Source: UBA9865 sp035647835 (GTDB lineage Bacteria; Bacillota; Dethiobacteria; Dethiobacterales; Dethiobacteraceae). Taken from it: a DNA stretch of 17,233 nt. Position 1 is the first letter of the stretch; the number at the start of each line of letters is the position of its first letter. Location: NCBI GenBank assembly GCA_035647835.1, contig DASRMS010000194.1:1-17233 (forward strand), given 5' to 3'. The notes under the pieces were generated by a model. It was not told the origin of the DNA. It saw only the letters and a program-made list of their open reading frames with translations, and searched no databases. The translations under genes were made by a program, and so were the position numbers. Shown here one piece after another: positions 1 through 7,082 of this stretch.

Positions 1-73
1 GGATGGAGCAGTCTGGTGGCTCGTCGGGCTCATAATCCGGAGGTCGTTGGTTCAAATCCAACTCCCGCAACCA
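1..73 (+). tRNA. initiator tRNA-fMet (CAT), 5' end cut off by the window edge
   Basis: The anticodon loop is CTCATAA with anticodon CAT. The D-arm, the T-loop TTCAAAT and the 3' end CGCAACCA match bacterial initiator tRNA. The 3' acceptor strand TCCCGCA implies a 5' strand of the form NGCGGGA, so about four bases lie outside the window. The encoded A72 fits the C1-A72 mismatch that marks initiators. CCA is encoded. The anticodon stem reads TCGGG/TCCGG, which makes pair 31-39 G-U instead of the usual G-C. Confidence 0.93.
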
Positions 74-94
74 TATTTTCAACAATAAAGTCCT

Positions 95-171
95 GGCGGC
101 GTAGCTCAGTTGGCTAGAGCATACGGTTCATACCCGTAGTGTCAGCGGTTCGACTCCGTTCGCCGCTACCA
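95..171 (+). tRNA. elongator tRNA-Met (CAT)
   Basis: A full cloverleaf is visible: acceptor GGCGGCG/CGCCGCT with a G1-U72 wobble, D-arm around TAGCTCAGTTGGCTAGAGC, anticodon stem TACGG/CCGTA with loop TTCATAC, T-loop TTCGACT and encoded CCA. CAT could also be tRNA-Ile2 with lysidine, but the body closely follows the Bacillus elongator Met tRNA as I remember it. It lies 21 bases after the initiator tRNA and is probably co-transcribed with it. Confidence 0.93.
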
Positions 172-187
172 TCTAACAGCTTTCATT

Positions 188-262
188 GGCCCCTTGGTCA
201 AGCGGTTAAGACACCGCCCTTTCACGGCGGTAACGCGGGTTCGAGTCCCGCAGGGGTCACCA
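188..262 (+). tRNA. tRNA-Glu (TTC)
   Basis: Acceptor stem GGCCCCT/AGGGGTC, anticodon stem CCGCC/GGCGG around loop CTTTCAC (anticodon TTC), T-loop TTCGAGT and encoded CCA. It is the last tRNA of the cluster and is followed at once by a terminator. Confidence 0.95.
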
Positions 263-272
263 TGAAAAAGTT

Positions 273-302
273 AAGAGACCTTAACAGGTCTCCTTTTTTT
301 TT
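273..302 (+). terminator. intrinsic terminator of the tRNA cluster
   Basis: Stem GAGACC (275-280) / GGTCTC (287-292), a six-base loop, then C and a run of nine T. A competing stem GTTAAG (270-275) / CTTAAC (280-285) overlaps the left arm. Confidence 0.88.
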
Positions 303-323
303 AACTTTTTTAAGAAAAGTTAA
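301..323. repeat. perfect inverted repeat between the tRNA cluster and the M23 gene
   Basis: TTAACTTTT (301-309) and AAAAGTTAA (315-323) are exact inverted copies around a five-base loop. TTAACTTTT recurs at 331-339, and GCAGG/CCTGC forms a second short inverted repeat (341-345/359-363). The rest of 303-455 is AT-rich, and I see no convincing -35/-10 pair for the downstream gene. This could be an operator, or the end of a bidirectional terminator. The role is not determinable. Confidence 0.4.
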
Positions 324-469
324 TATTTCCTTAACTTTTAGCAGGAATATTAAAATAACCTGCCGAATATAGCTAAAGGTTAATTTTTAAAGGCGTCACT
401 TTATGCGTAACAAAATAGACAACATAAGACGGACAGCGAGGCGACAAAGATAAAATATGAGGTGATTTT

Positions 470-1981
470 ATGGAAAACAAACAAACGGATGCTAACGAAA
501 ATAAAATAACGGCGGATTCAGAAAAAGATGAAAGCTCTTACCAGCAGGGTAAAAACTCCTGGGCAGGGATGAGGCATCAACTAAAAACTATGGCAGCTAG
601 TTGCCTGACACGCTTAAAAAGGACTAGCAGCCAAGTAAAATATAGTGCTTTGGTAGTTTTAGTTTTTGCTTTACTGGTAACAGCTGGCAGCGTTTCTGCC
701 TATTACGATTCCTTTACCTATGTAGTATATTTGGACGATCAAGAAATTGGTTATGTGGCTTCAGAAACTGTTATTCCGGAGTTTGCAGCAGCCTGGCAGC
801 AAGAGCAAAGTGAAGCGCTGGGGATGGAATTGGTTACTGAACAAAAACTTAAAGTTGTACATGAACAACGAAAAGGTATCTCTGAAGATGAGGAAGCAGT
901 TAAAACACAATTACGTGAGCAGCTGGATTTTGCTGTTTACGCTTATATGCTGATGATTAACGATAAGCCTGCGCTGGCAGTGGCCACTACTGCGGAATAT
1001 AATCAGATCATCGAGCAATTAAAAGATACATATGTTTGTGAGCAAAAAAACGCAGTCGTCAAGAACGTAGTTTTGAACGATAAAGTGGAAGCAAGATTAA
1101 CACTAGTAGAGCCCGATGAAATCTATAGTGTCAGTAAAGCTGTGGAAATTCTCTGCTATGGCACAAATAAACGTCAAACATATCTAGTTTCCCGTGGTGA
1201 TTCCCTTTGGTCTATTGCCGCTCATAATGAACTGTCTGTCACAGATATTCGGCATGCTAATCCCCAGCTAGCTGAATCAGACAGCCTAATGCCTGGTGAT
1301 AGCTTAAATTTAGTTGTTTCTGAGCCCCTAGTTAGTGTACAGGTTACTCAGGATGTCGTAGAAACCGAAGCAATTGCCTTTGAGACCAAGACGGAAAAAG
1401 ACAACTCCATGTACAAAGGTACCAGTAAAGTTCTCCAAAATGGTAAAAAGGGTAAAAAGGAAATAACCTACAGCGTAACCTTGGAAAATGGCAAGCAAAT
1501 TGCAAAAGAAGTAATTGGTGAAAAAGTATTGTCAAAGCCCACAGAAAAAATTGTGGCCCAAGGTACGAAAGCTGTTCCCGTGCCGTCTGCAGTTAGCGGC
1601 GCCCGTGGGACAGGCCTTTTTCTCTGGCCAGTGGCCGGACGCGGCACGATTACTTCTCGCTACGGTTATCGCGGGAGAGGTTTCCACCGCGGTTTGGATA
1701 TTGGTACACCTACCGGTACAGCAATTTTAGCCGCTGACAGCGGCACAGTTACACAGTCAGGCTGGTCAGGTGCGTATGGTATTTTAGTGACGATCAATCA
1801 TGGCAACGGTTATGTTACAAAGTACGCACATAATTCAGCGACATTAGTCAGTGTGGGGCAGCATGTACAAAAAGGCCAGCAAATTGCCCGTTCCGGCAGC
1901 ACCGGTAATTCCACCGGTCCCCATTTACACTTCGAAGTAATCAAAAACGGTTCTAATGTCAACCCCTTGTCGTATCTCTAA
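470..1981 (+). CDS. membrane-anchored M23 endopeptidase with LysM and G5 domains
   Basis: Predicted zinc endopeptidase that cuts peptidoglycan cross-bridges or stem peptides outside the membrane. The 503 residues begin with a hydrophilic, cytosolic-looking stretch, followed by one membrane segment or signal anchor (about 59-78). A region without a recognised domain follows, then a LysM glycan-binding domain (about 237-283), a G5 domain (about 284-366) and a C-terminal M23 domain (about 385-500). The zinc site is visible: H406 and D410 in FHRGLDIG, and H487 in HLHFE. H454 and H485 are the likely catalytic histidines, so the enzyme looks active. The start ATG follows GAGGTGAT at a suitable distance. 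It is monocistronic, with a terminator directly after it. M23 enzymes of this type are frequent WalR targets in other Firmicutes, but I found no WalR box upstream of this one. The cleavage specificity cannot be read from the sequence. Confidence 0.93.
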   Translation: MENKQTDANENKITADSEKDESSYQQGKNSWAGMRHQLKTMAASCLTRLKRTSSQVKYSALVVLVFALLVTAGSVSAYYDSFTYVVYLDDQEIGYVASETVIPEFAAAWQQEQSEALGMELVTEQKLKVVHEQRKGISEDEEAVKTQLREQLDFAVYAYMLMINDKPALAVATTAEYNQIIEQLKDTYVCEQKNAVVKNVVLNDKVEARLTLVEPDEIYSVSKAVEILCYGTNKRQTYLVSRGDSLWSIAAHNELSVTDIRHANPQLAESDSLMPGDSLNLVVSEPLVSVQVTQDVVETEAIAFETKTEKDNSMYKGTSKVLQNGKKGKKEITYSVTLENGKQIAKEVIGEKVLSKPTEKIVAQGTKAVPVPSAVSGARGTGLFLWPVAGRGTITSRYGYRGRGFHRGLDIGTPTGTAILAADSGTVTQSGWSGAYGILVTINHGNGYVTKYAHNSATLVSVGQHVQKGQQIARSGSTGNSTGPHLHFEVIKNGSNVNPLSYL

Positions 1982-1988
1982 ATTATCA

Positions 1989-2017
1989 CGAGCACTTCAT
2001 TGAGAAGTGCTCGTTTT
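1989..2017 (+). terminator. intrinsic terminator after the M23 gene
   Basis: Perfect ten-base stem CGAGCACTTC (1989-1998) / GAAGTGCTCG (2004-2013) with loop ATTGA, followed by TTTT. It begins eight bases after the stop codon. Confidence 0.87.
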
Positions 2018-2061
2018 ATGTTTGATAATAATTACCTGGTGTCACGAAATCATAAAATCAC

Positions 2062-2078
2062 TGTAATATGCTTGTAAT
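2062..2078 (+). promoter_or_regulatory. candidate WalR box (TGTAAT-N5-TGTAAT)
   Basis: TGTAAT (2062-2067), spacer ATGCT, TGTAAT (2073-2078). This matches exactly the published WalR/YycF recognition pattern TGTWAH-N5-TGTWAH, a direct repeat of 11-base period. It ends ten bases before a consensus -10 element, the geometry used by OmpR/PhoB-family activators that replace the -35 hexamer. walR itself lies about 1.2 kb downstream. Confidence 0.68.
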
Positions 2079-2088
2079 ATTCGTTCGC

Positions 2089-2094
2089 TATAAT
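2089..2094 (+). promoter_or_regulatory. -10 element of a promoter lacking a -35 hexamer
   Basis: TATAAT is a perfect sigma-A -10. The bases 16-18 upstream read ATATGC or close variants, nothing like TTGACA, and there is no extended -10 TG. The candidate WalR box occupies the -35 zone instead, so activator-dependent initiation near 2101 is the simplest reading. Confidence 0.6.
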
Positions 2095-2100
2095 AAAGAC

Positions 2101-2162
2101 AAGGTTTGACCCCCTCTTTAAATATATTTTTCTTCTAACGTGGTGCGCCACGTTATTTTTTT
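2101..2162 (+). ncRNA. short terminated leader or candidate small RNA with a C-rich motif
   Basis: A transcript starting about seven bases after the TATAAT would run only about 62 nt before the strong intrinsic terminator at 2136-2162. Its 5' part is unstructured to the eye and contains GACCCCCTCTT (2108-2118). CCCCCT is complementary to the AGGGGG in the ribosome binding site of the downstream gene (2243-2248), and C-rich single-stranded motifs of this type are used by Firmicute small RNAs to block Shine-Dalgarno sequences. It has no obvious coding capacity. It may be an attenuator leader of the next gene, a free small RNA, or both. Existence is inferred from promoter plus terminator only. 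Confidence 0.42.
2136..2162 (+). terminator. intrinsic terminator inside the leader of the metallopeptidase gene
   Basis: Stem TAACGTGG (2136-2143) / CCACGTTA (2148-2155), loop TGCG, then seven T (2156-2162). It sits about 100 bases upstream of the next start codon, downstream of a good -10, and a separate terminator already closes the previous gene at 2017. It therefore ends a transcript that begins in this intergenic region. Confidence 0.82.
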
Positions 2163-2259
2163 GCCCACCTTTTTGCAGAAACTGGCTTGCTTTACCAATG
2201 AAAATCGCTGCTAGACCTGTTACAATATTTAAGCAGGCATCAAGGGGGGAGGCAGACCA

Positions 2260-3120
2260 GTGAAGACACAAAGATTACCACGACAAACCATACCAATAGT
2301 CGCCCTTTGTCTTTTGCTGCTGACCTTACCTACTTTGCCGTCGGCAGCCCAAAGCACAGTGCGATATTTTGCTGCTCTGGCTACCCGCTGGCCTTATCGT
2401 GCCTGGCAGGAGCAAGAAACAGATTATTTTCAACTACGTTTTACAGAAAGCGACCAAGCTTTGGCAGCTTGGTTGGGTCAGCAGGCTGATCAGGCGGTAG
2501 AGCAGGCCACTCAGCTCCTACCGTACGAGCAAGAGCATAAACCTTGGCTAGTCATCGCTCCGCATCAGGCTATGCTGCAAAAGGCTTTTGGCTGGGGTGA
2601 AAACACAGGCGCCTTAGGCGTTTATATAGCCGAGACGATTATTATTCTTTCTCCTCAGGCTTGGGAGTGGGAGCAGCCCAGCTTGCGAGAGGCAGTTTTT
2701 GCGCGGCAGGGGCCGCTTGTGCACGAGTATACCCATTTTCTTTTAGATCAAAGTGCGCAGGGTAACTACCCACGTTGGTTCAGTGAAGGTCTGGCTCAGT
2801 ATGTGGAGTTTCAAGTGCTGGGCTATGAATGGTTAGAAGCAGGCAGTTCCCTGGCTAACCCTCTGTATTCGCTGCAAGAATTAACACGCCAATTTGATCA
2901 CTTGCCTAACCAAGCTCTCGCCTATCGTCAGTCCTTAAGTATGGTTAGCTTTTTGGCTGCACGGGGCGACACTGGTCTTAATCGCTTGATTACTCTGCTT
3001 GGTCAGGGCAAACACTTTGATGCTGCGGTAGCACAGGTTTATGGACTAAGGCCAGAGGCATTGATGACGGCCTGGCAGCACTGGATAGCCGGTGATTCGC
3101 GCTGGCTGCAAATAAAATAG
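2260..3120 (+). CDS. exported gluzincin-like metallopeptidase (peptidase MA-like)
   Basis: Predicted exported zinc metallopeptidase of 286 residues. Residues about 11-30 form a signal peptide ending near PSAAQ. The active site shows HEYTH at 155-159 (HExxH) and a third ligand E176 in WFSEGLAQYVE, 17 residues after the second histidine, the spacing and sequence typical of the peptidase MA-like gluzincin family. The substrate is unknown for most members. The start is GTG, chosen because GGGGGAGG (2245-2252) lies about seven bases upstream. It stands between the M23 gene and walR with its own candidate WalR-controlled promoter and a terminator behind it, so a wall or membrane-surface role is plausible but inferred. 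Expression may also depend on read-through of the terminator in its leader. Confidence 0.85.
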   Translation: MKTQRLPRQTIPIVALCLLLLTLPTLPSAAQSTVRYFAALATRWPYRAWQEQETDYFQLRFTESDQALAAWLGQQADQAVEQATQLLPYEQEHKPWLVIAPHQAMLQKAFGWGENTGALGVYIAETIIILSPQAWEWEQPSLREAVFARQGPLVHEYTHFLLDQSAQGNYPRWFSEGLAQYVEFQVLGYEWLEAGSSLANPLYSLQELTRQFDHLPNQALAYRQSLSMVSFLAARGDTGLNRLITLLGQGKHFDAAVAQVYGLRPEALMTAWQHWIAGDSRWLQIK

Positions 3121-3125
3121 TAACC

Positions 3126-3163
3126 AAAGCGTGTTCTTTTCAGTTTTCTGAAAGCACGCTTTT
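3126..3163 (+). terminator. intrinsic terminator after the metallopeptidase gene
   Basis: AAAGCGTG (3126-3133) pairs with CACGCTTT (3155-3162), and TTTCAG (3138-3143) pairs with CTGAAA (3148-3153) around a TTTT loop. The T-tract is short, as in other terminators of this window. It separates this gene from the wal operon. Confidence 0.75.
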
Positions 3164-3280
3164 ACTTTAGAGCACTATCTGCATGGCGCACGCAGCGCAC
3201 CAACCAACTACTAGATTATGTAAAGCAGGAAATTAAGTTCTGAAACAGAAGTATTTAGTAATTTGGGAAGAGGTGATCAT

Positions 3281-3979
3281 GTGGCGCGTGGCAAAATCCT
3301 AGTTGTGGATGATGAAAAACCAATTGCAGAAATTTTGCGTTACCATTTGGCACAAGAAGGCTATGAAGTAAGCTTGGCCTTCGATGGTGTGGACGCGCTA
3401 AAACAAGCACGAAACTCGCAGCCAGATCTCATTCTGCTCGATATCATGTTACCTAAAAAAGATGGCTTTGAGGTCTGCCAGGAAATTCGTCGTTTCAGTA
3501 ATGTGCCAATTATTATGTTAACAGCTAAAGATACAGAATTGGATAAGGTCTTGGGTTTGGAACTAGGTGCTGATGATTATGTCACAAAACCTTTCTCCGC
3601 ACGTGAGGTTTTAGCCCGGGTCAAGGCTAATCTGCGGCGTACGGCACAGCAGCAGGACGTACAGGCAGAAATTCTCACCTGTCAGGATCTACAAGTTGAT
3701 ACGGGCAGCATGGAGGTACGGCAGGCCGGGCAGCTGGTAGAAATTACCTATCGGGAATATTTACTTTTAACCTATCTGATGCGCCATGTAGGGTTTGTGA
3801 TCAGTAGAGAAACCTTACTGGAGAAAGTCTGGGGTTATGACTTTTATGGTGATGAAAGAACAGTTGATGTTACCATTCGCCGTTTGCGGGAAAAAATCGA
3901 ACCTAAACCAAGTGAACCACGCTATATTTTGACTAAACGCGGGGTTGGTTACTTTATGGGAACTAAAAGTAATGTTTAA
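3281..3979 (+). CDS. walR: WalR (YycF) response regulator
   Basis: OmpR-family DNA-binding regulator of cell wall metabolism, the partner of WalK encoded next. The 232 residues contain a receiver domain (about 4-118) with acidic pocket D10/D11, phosphoacceptor D54 in LILLDIMLP, T81 and K103 in VTKPF, then a C-terminal winged helix (about 130-230) ending in the usual RGVGYFM hairpin. The receiver sequence (DDEKPIAEIL, IMLTAKD, LGADDYVTKPFSAREVLARV) is diagnostic of WalR. The start is set at GTG 3281 because GAGGTGAT lies just before it. The longer in-frame TTG at 3263 has no binding site, and the ATG at 3279 is out of frame. The last eight bases overlap walK. A perfect short inverted repeat TTCTG-AAA-CAGAA lies upstream at 3238-3250. 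No clear sigma-A promoter or full WalR box is visible in front of the gene. Confidence 0.97.
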   Translation: MARGKILVVDDEKPIAEILRYHLAQEGYEVSLAFDGVDALKQARNSQPDLILLDIMLPKKDGFEVCQEIRRFSNVPIIMLTAKDTELDKVLGLELGADDYVTKPFSAREVLARVKANLRRTAQQQDVQAEILTCQDLQVDTGSMEVRQAGQLVEITYREYLLLTYLMRHVGFVISRETLLEKVWGYDFYGDERTVDVTIRRLREKIEPKPSEPRYILTKRGVGYFMGTKSNV

Positions 3980-5786
3980 AAGTATCCAATGGAAGCTTGT
4001 GCTGATCTATTCTTTACTCATTTTATTTGCCATGCAATTTTTTGCTGTTTTTCTCACTCAGTCCCTGGAGGATTATTATGTTACCAGCTTCGCCCAGAAT
4101 TTAGAATCACAGGGCTCGTTGTTAGTCAATTTTTTGCAGCGTTATCTAGCTGAAGATGAAGTTAGTACTACCGCTGGAGACATTGATAGTTTAGTGCTAG
4201 AATACTCGCGCTACGCCGGCACGACAGATATCATGGTGCTGGATAATTTCGGGCGCGTTATTTCCGCTACACGCCAGAGTAATGAGCTGCGGGGGCAGCG
4301 TATTATTCAAGAAGAGATCACACAGGCGCTCACGGGTACACGTAGTGAAGCCACACGTTTAGATCCAGAAACAAAGGCACGGATGAAGTATTTAGCTCTG
4401 CCCATACGCGTGGGTGATAGAAACCAGGGCGTTGTCTATTTAATTGGCTCACTTGAACCAATTTATGATACTTTACGTGAAATTCAGCTGATTTTTTTAA
4501 CTGGTGCCTTGCTGGTGCTGGGCGTGACTGTACTTTTAGGTTTTGTCTTAGCTAAAACGATTACTGGACCTATTCAGGAAGTGACCTCTAAAGCGGCGCA
4601 AATTGCGCATGGCGATTATCGCCAACGCATTACTACGCATGCTGATGATGAAATCGGCCGGTTGGGGGAAATGTTTAATTACTTATCCCGGCAGCTGGAA
4701 GCAACCTTACAGGAGATATCATCAGAAAAGGGTAAAGTGGAAGCGATTCTCAACCATATGACAGATGGGATTATTGCTTTGGCCAGTGATGGTCAAGTTT
4801 TACACGTTAACCCAACCGCGAAACGACTACTCGGTTTAAAAATAGAAGCAGAACCAGCGATGGAAGCTCTAGCCCAACTTATTATGCCGATTAATTTAGC
4901 TGAATTATTAGCTACAGGTCAACAAACAAGCCAAGAATTAAGCCTGGCGCCCGAACAGCGTCATATTCAGGCAAATTATGTGCCTTTTCAAACTCAGGAG
5001 ATGGAGCCTGGCTATTATACAGGGATCCTGATTGTTTTGCATGATGTCACACAAGAACGAGAACTAATTCGTAGGCAGCGGGAGTTTGTAGCCAATGTCT
5101 CCCACGAACTGCGTACCCCATTAACTACCATCAAAAGCTACACAGAGGCCCTAATAGACGGGGCAAGGTTACAGCCAGAACTGTGTCTTTCCTTCTTGAC
5201 CACGATGGAAAAGGAAACAGACCGGATGGTGCGCTTAGTAAAAGATTTATTAGCTTTATCACAAATAGATTATCGCCAAGCAGGCTGGCATAAAGAAAAC
5301 CATGCTTTAGACGAGCTGATTGCTGAAGTGATAGAGGAATTAGAAGTTAAATATAAAGCGGCCCCGCGTCACATCCTCGTCTCACTACCTGTACAGCCAG
5401 TGACGGTGTATCTCGACCGGGATAAAATGAAGCAGGTCCTGCTGAATATCATTCATAATGCTTATAAATATACGGCAGAGGGTGGGCAGATTACCATTAC
5501 ACTCACCGAACAGCCAGAACTAGCAGAAATTCAAGTGATAGATGATGGTATTGGTATTCCCGCTGCAGATGTAGAGCGCGTGTTCGAGCGTTTCTACCGG
5601 GTAGACAAGAATCGCTCCCGTGAGTATGGAGGGACTGGTCTAGGCTTACCCATTGCCCGTGAGCTAGTAGCCGCACACGGTGGCAGGATCAGCCTGACAA
5701 GCGAGCTGCAGCGCGGCACGACAGTGACCATTAAGCTGCCCTTGCCGGAAGCAAAGGGGGATAGCGAAGTATGCGAGAGCGCATAA
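3972..5786 (+). CDS. walK: WalK (YycG) sensor histidine kinase
   Basis: Membrane sensor kinase of 604 residues that phosphorylates WalR. Order: membrane segment about 9-30, extracytoplasmic sensor about 31-170, second membrane segment about 172-194, HAMP about 195-246, cytoplasmic PAS about 254-360, HisKA with phosphoacceptor H378 in NVSHELRTPL, and HATPase with N496 of the N-box, DDGIGIP (G1, 524-530), FERFYR (F-box) and GGTGLGL (G2, 553-559). All catalytic boxes are intact and the length fits the family. The start ATG at 3972 overlaps the walR stop by eight bases and has only a weak GGGA site, which suggests translational coupling. A TTG 27 bases upstream would add residues of no WalK-like character. 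It overlaps walH at its 3' end. Confidence 0.97.
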   Translation: MFKSIQWKLVLIYSLLILFAMQFFAVFLTQSLEDYYVTSFAQNLESQGSLLVNFLQRYLAEDEVSTTAGDIDSLVLEYSRYAGTTDIMVLDNFGRVISATRQSNELRGQRIIQEEITQALTGTRSEATRLDPETKARMKYLALPIRVGDRNQGVVYLIGSLEPIYDTLREIQLIFLTGALLVLGVTVLLGFVLAKTITGPIQEVTSKAAQIAHGDYRQRITTHADDEIGRLGEMFNYLSRQLEATLQEISSEKGKVEAILNHMTDGIIALASDGQVLHVNPTAKRLLGLKIEAEPAMEALAQLIMPINLAELLATGQQTSQELSLAPEQRHIQANYVPFQTQEMEPGYYTGILIVLHDVTQERELIRRQREFVANVSHELRTPLTTIKSYTEALIDGARLQPELCLSFLTTMEKETDRMVRLVKDLLALSQIDYRQAGWHKENHALDELIAEVIEELEVKYKAAPRHILVSLPVQPVTVYLDRDKMKQVLLNIIHNAYKYTAEGGQITITLTEQPELAEIQVIDDGIGIPAADVERVFERFYRVDKNRSREYGGTGLGLPIARELVAAHGGRISLTSELQRGTTVTIKLPLPEAKGDSEVCESA

Positions 5787-7069
5787 AATCAGTTATCCTA
5801 TTTGTCTTAATTATCACCAGTGTTTTTTTAACAACAAAATTGCTTTTTGGGCGGCCCTACTGGGAGACTGCTTCACCGCCAGCTTATGAACAAGTAACAT
5901 TTGGTGATTTGCGTCCCCTCCAGGAACAAATCCTGCCGGTGTTACGTCTAGGAGAAGATGTGGACTGGCTGCAGCTGCAGCCCTGGGATGAGGGTTATCA
6001 GGAAGCCTGGGAGTGGTTAAACTGGCTGTTTAGGCCGCGACAAGCGCCCACCACAACTTCCTTGCCTGACTTTACCGGCTTACAAGTACGACTAGACTTT
6101 TCTTTGCCTGTGGAGCCTAACTGGTGGGTTACTAACCGTCAGCTTAACGGTCTTGAAATTCGACAAGCAGTCTGGTTTGCTGAAGCACCACAAGCCGTCT
6201 GGTATCAGGCAGCCAACGGCAAATGGCTGCGTGGTGAGTTGACACTGCCTGAGCAGTGGGAGTCTCAGCTGAATGAACTATTTGCTGTCGGCCTTAAACT
6301 CCGTGCCGCTGCTGCAGAAGAGCTGGCTATACAACCAGCCGCTGGCAGTGTGCTTTTACCGCAAGAGGTGCCACGGCTTGCTGTGCACACCATTACTGCT
6401 GAAAACTTGGAAACTGAAAAACTGCTTGGTAGTTTCTTTGTCAATCTGGCTTTAGTTAGACGTATTGAGGAAGGTGACGGAGCAGTCATCTATACTGACG
6501 GGCAAAAAGGTTTACGCATCTTTAGCCATGGCGAGCTGGAGTTCAATGCGCCAGAAAATATACCTGGTGCTAATCCCCAGTCGCTGGTCGATACCTTGCA
6601 GCAGGGTGCTCAATATTTGCAATTGATGGGAGGGTGGCCAGATCACCTCTATTTGCAGAAAGCTCAGCTGACTGCACAATCAATCAAGTGGGAGCAAAGA
6701 TATACCCAGGAGTTAATTTTTCAATCTGTACAAAAAGGGGTGCCCTTGCTGGGGACTAACCCGACTTTGCGTTTATATTTTTCAGATCGTGGTGTTATCT
6801 ATTATCACCGTCAGATTTATTTACTGGGTAGTCCCGTTGGAACCCCATCCCCGCTAGTTAAGCCGCATCAAGCCGTAGCGGCAGTAGCTGCTGCTTTGGG
6901 GACGGCGGTGGAAGAACAGAGACTGGTGGCGGTATCCCCAGTATTATATTTTGGCAGTAAAGCCACACGACAATCATTAGCCCGACCCGTCTGGCAGGTA
7001 CAACTGCAGGACGAGCAGACAGCTGTAGTTGATGGTTTCACAGGTGAGTTTATCACCTGGTTGGAATAG
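5771..7069 (+). CDS. walH: WalH (YycH), membrane-anchored modulator of WalK
   Basis: 432 residues with one N-terminal membrane anchor (about 7-26) and a long outside domain, the layout of YycH. In Bacillus, WalH and WalI associate with WalK in the membrane and reduce its activity, whereas in Staphylococcus they act positively, so the sign here is unknown. Sequence similarity is low, as is usual for this family, and recognition rests on position directly after walK, topology, length close to the Bacillus protein and YycH-like segments such as GLRIFSHGELEFNAP. The ATG follows AAAGGGGG at ten bases and overlaps walK by 16 bases. The C-terminal part has the same fold signature as WalI (a YycI-like module ending VVDGFTGEFITWLE, compare YINAFTGEIEKSTL). 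Confidence 0.9.
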   Translation: MRERIKSVILFVLIITSVFLTTKLLFGRPYWETASPPAYEQVTFGDLRPLQEQILPVLRLGEDVDWLQLQPWDEGYQEAWEWLNWLFRPRQAPTTTSLPDFTGLQVRLDFSLPVEPNWWVTNRQLNGLEIRQAVWFAEAPQAVWYQAANGKWLRGELTLPEQWESQLNELFAVGLKLRAAAAEELAIQPAAGSVLLPQEVPRLAVHTITAENLETEKLLGSFFVNLALVRRIEEGDGAVIYTDGQKGLRIFSHGELEFNAPENIPGANPQSLVDTLQQGAQYLQLMGGWPDHLYLQKAQLTAQSIKWEQRYTQELIFQSVQKGVPLLGTNPTLRLYFSDRGVIYYHRQIYLLGSPVGTPSPLVKPHQAVAAVAAALGTAVEEQRLVAVSPVLYFGSKATRQSLARPVWQVQLQDEQTAVVDGFTGEFITWLE

Positions 7070-7082
7070 GAGGTCAGGTTAC

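Noticed and set aside
2101..2259. T-box or metabolite riboswitch in the leader of the metallopeptidase gene
   Set aside because: The leader before the terminator is only about 35 bases, too short for a known aptamer, and no T-box sequence is present.
3219..3224. TGTAAA upstream of walR as a WalR autoregulation site
   Set aside because: Only one half-site is present; neither neighbour at an 11-base period fits.
3263..3280. TTG start for walR, 18 bases upstream of the chosen start
   Set aside because: It lies over or before the GAGGTGAT ribosome site and has no site of its own; GTG 3281 is correctly spaced.
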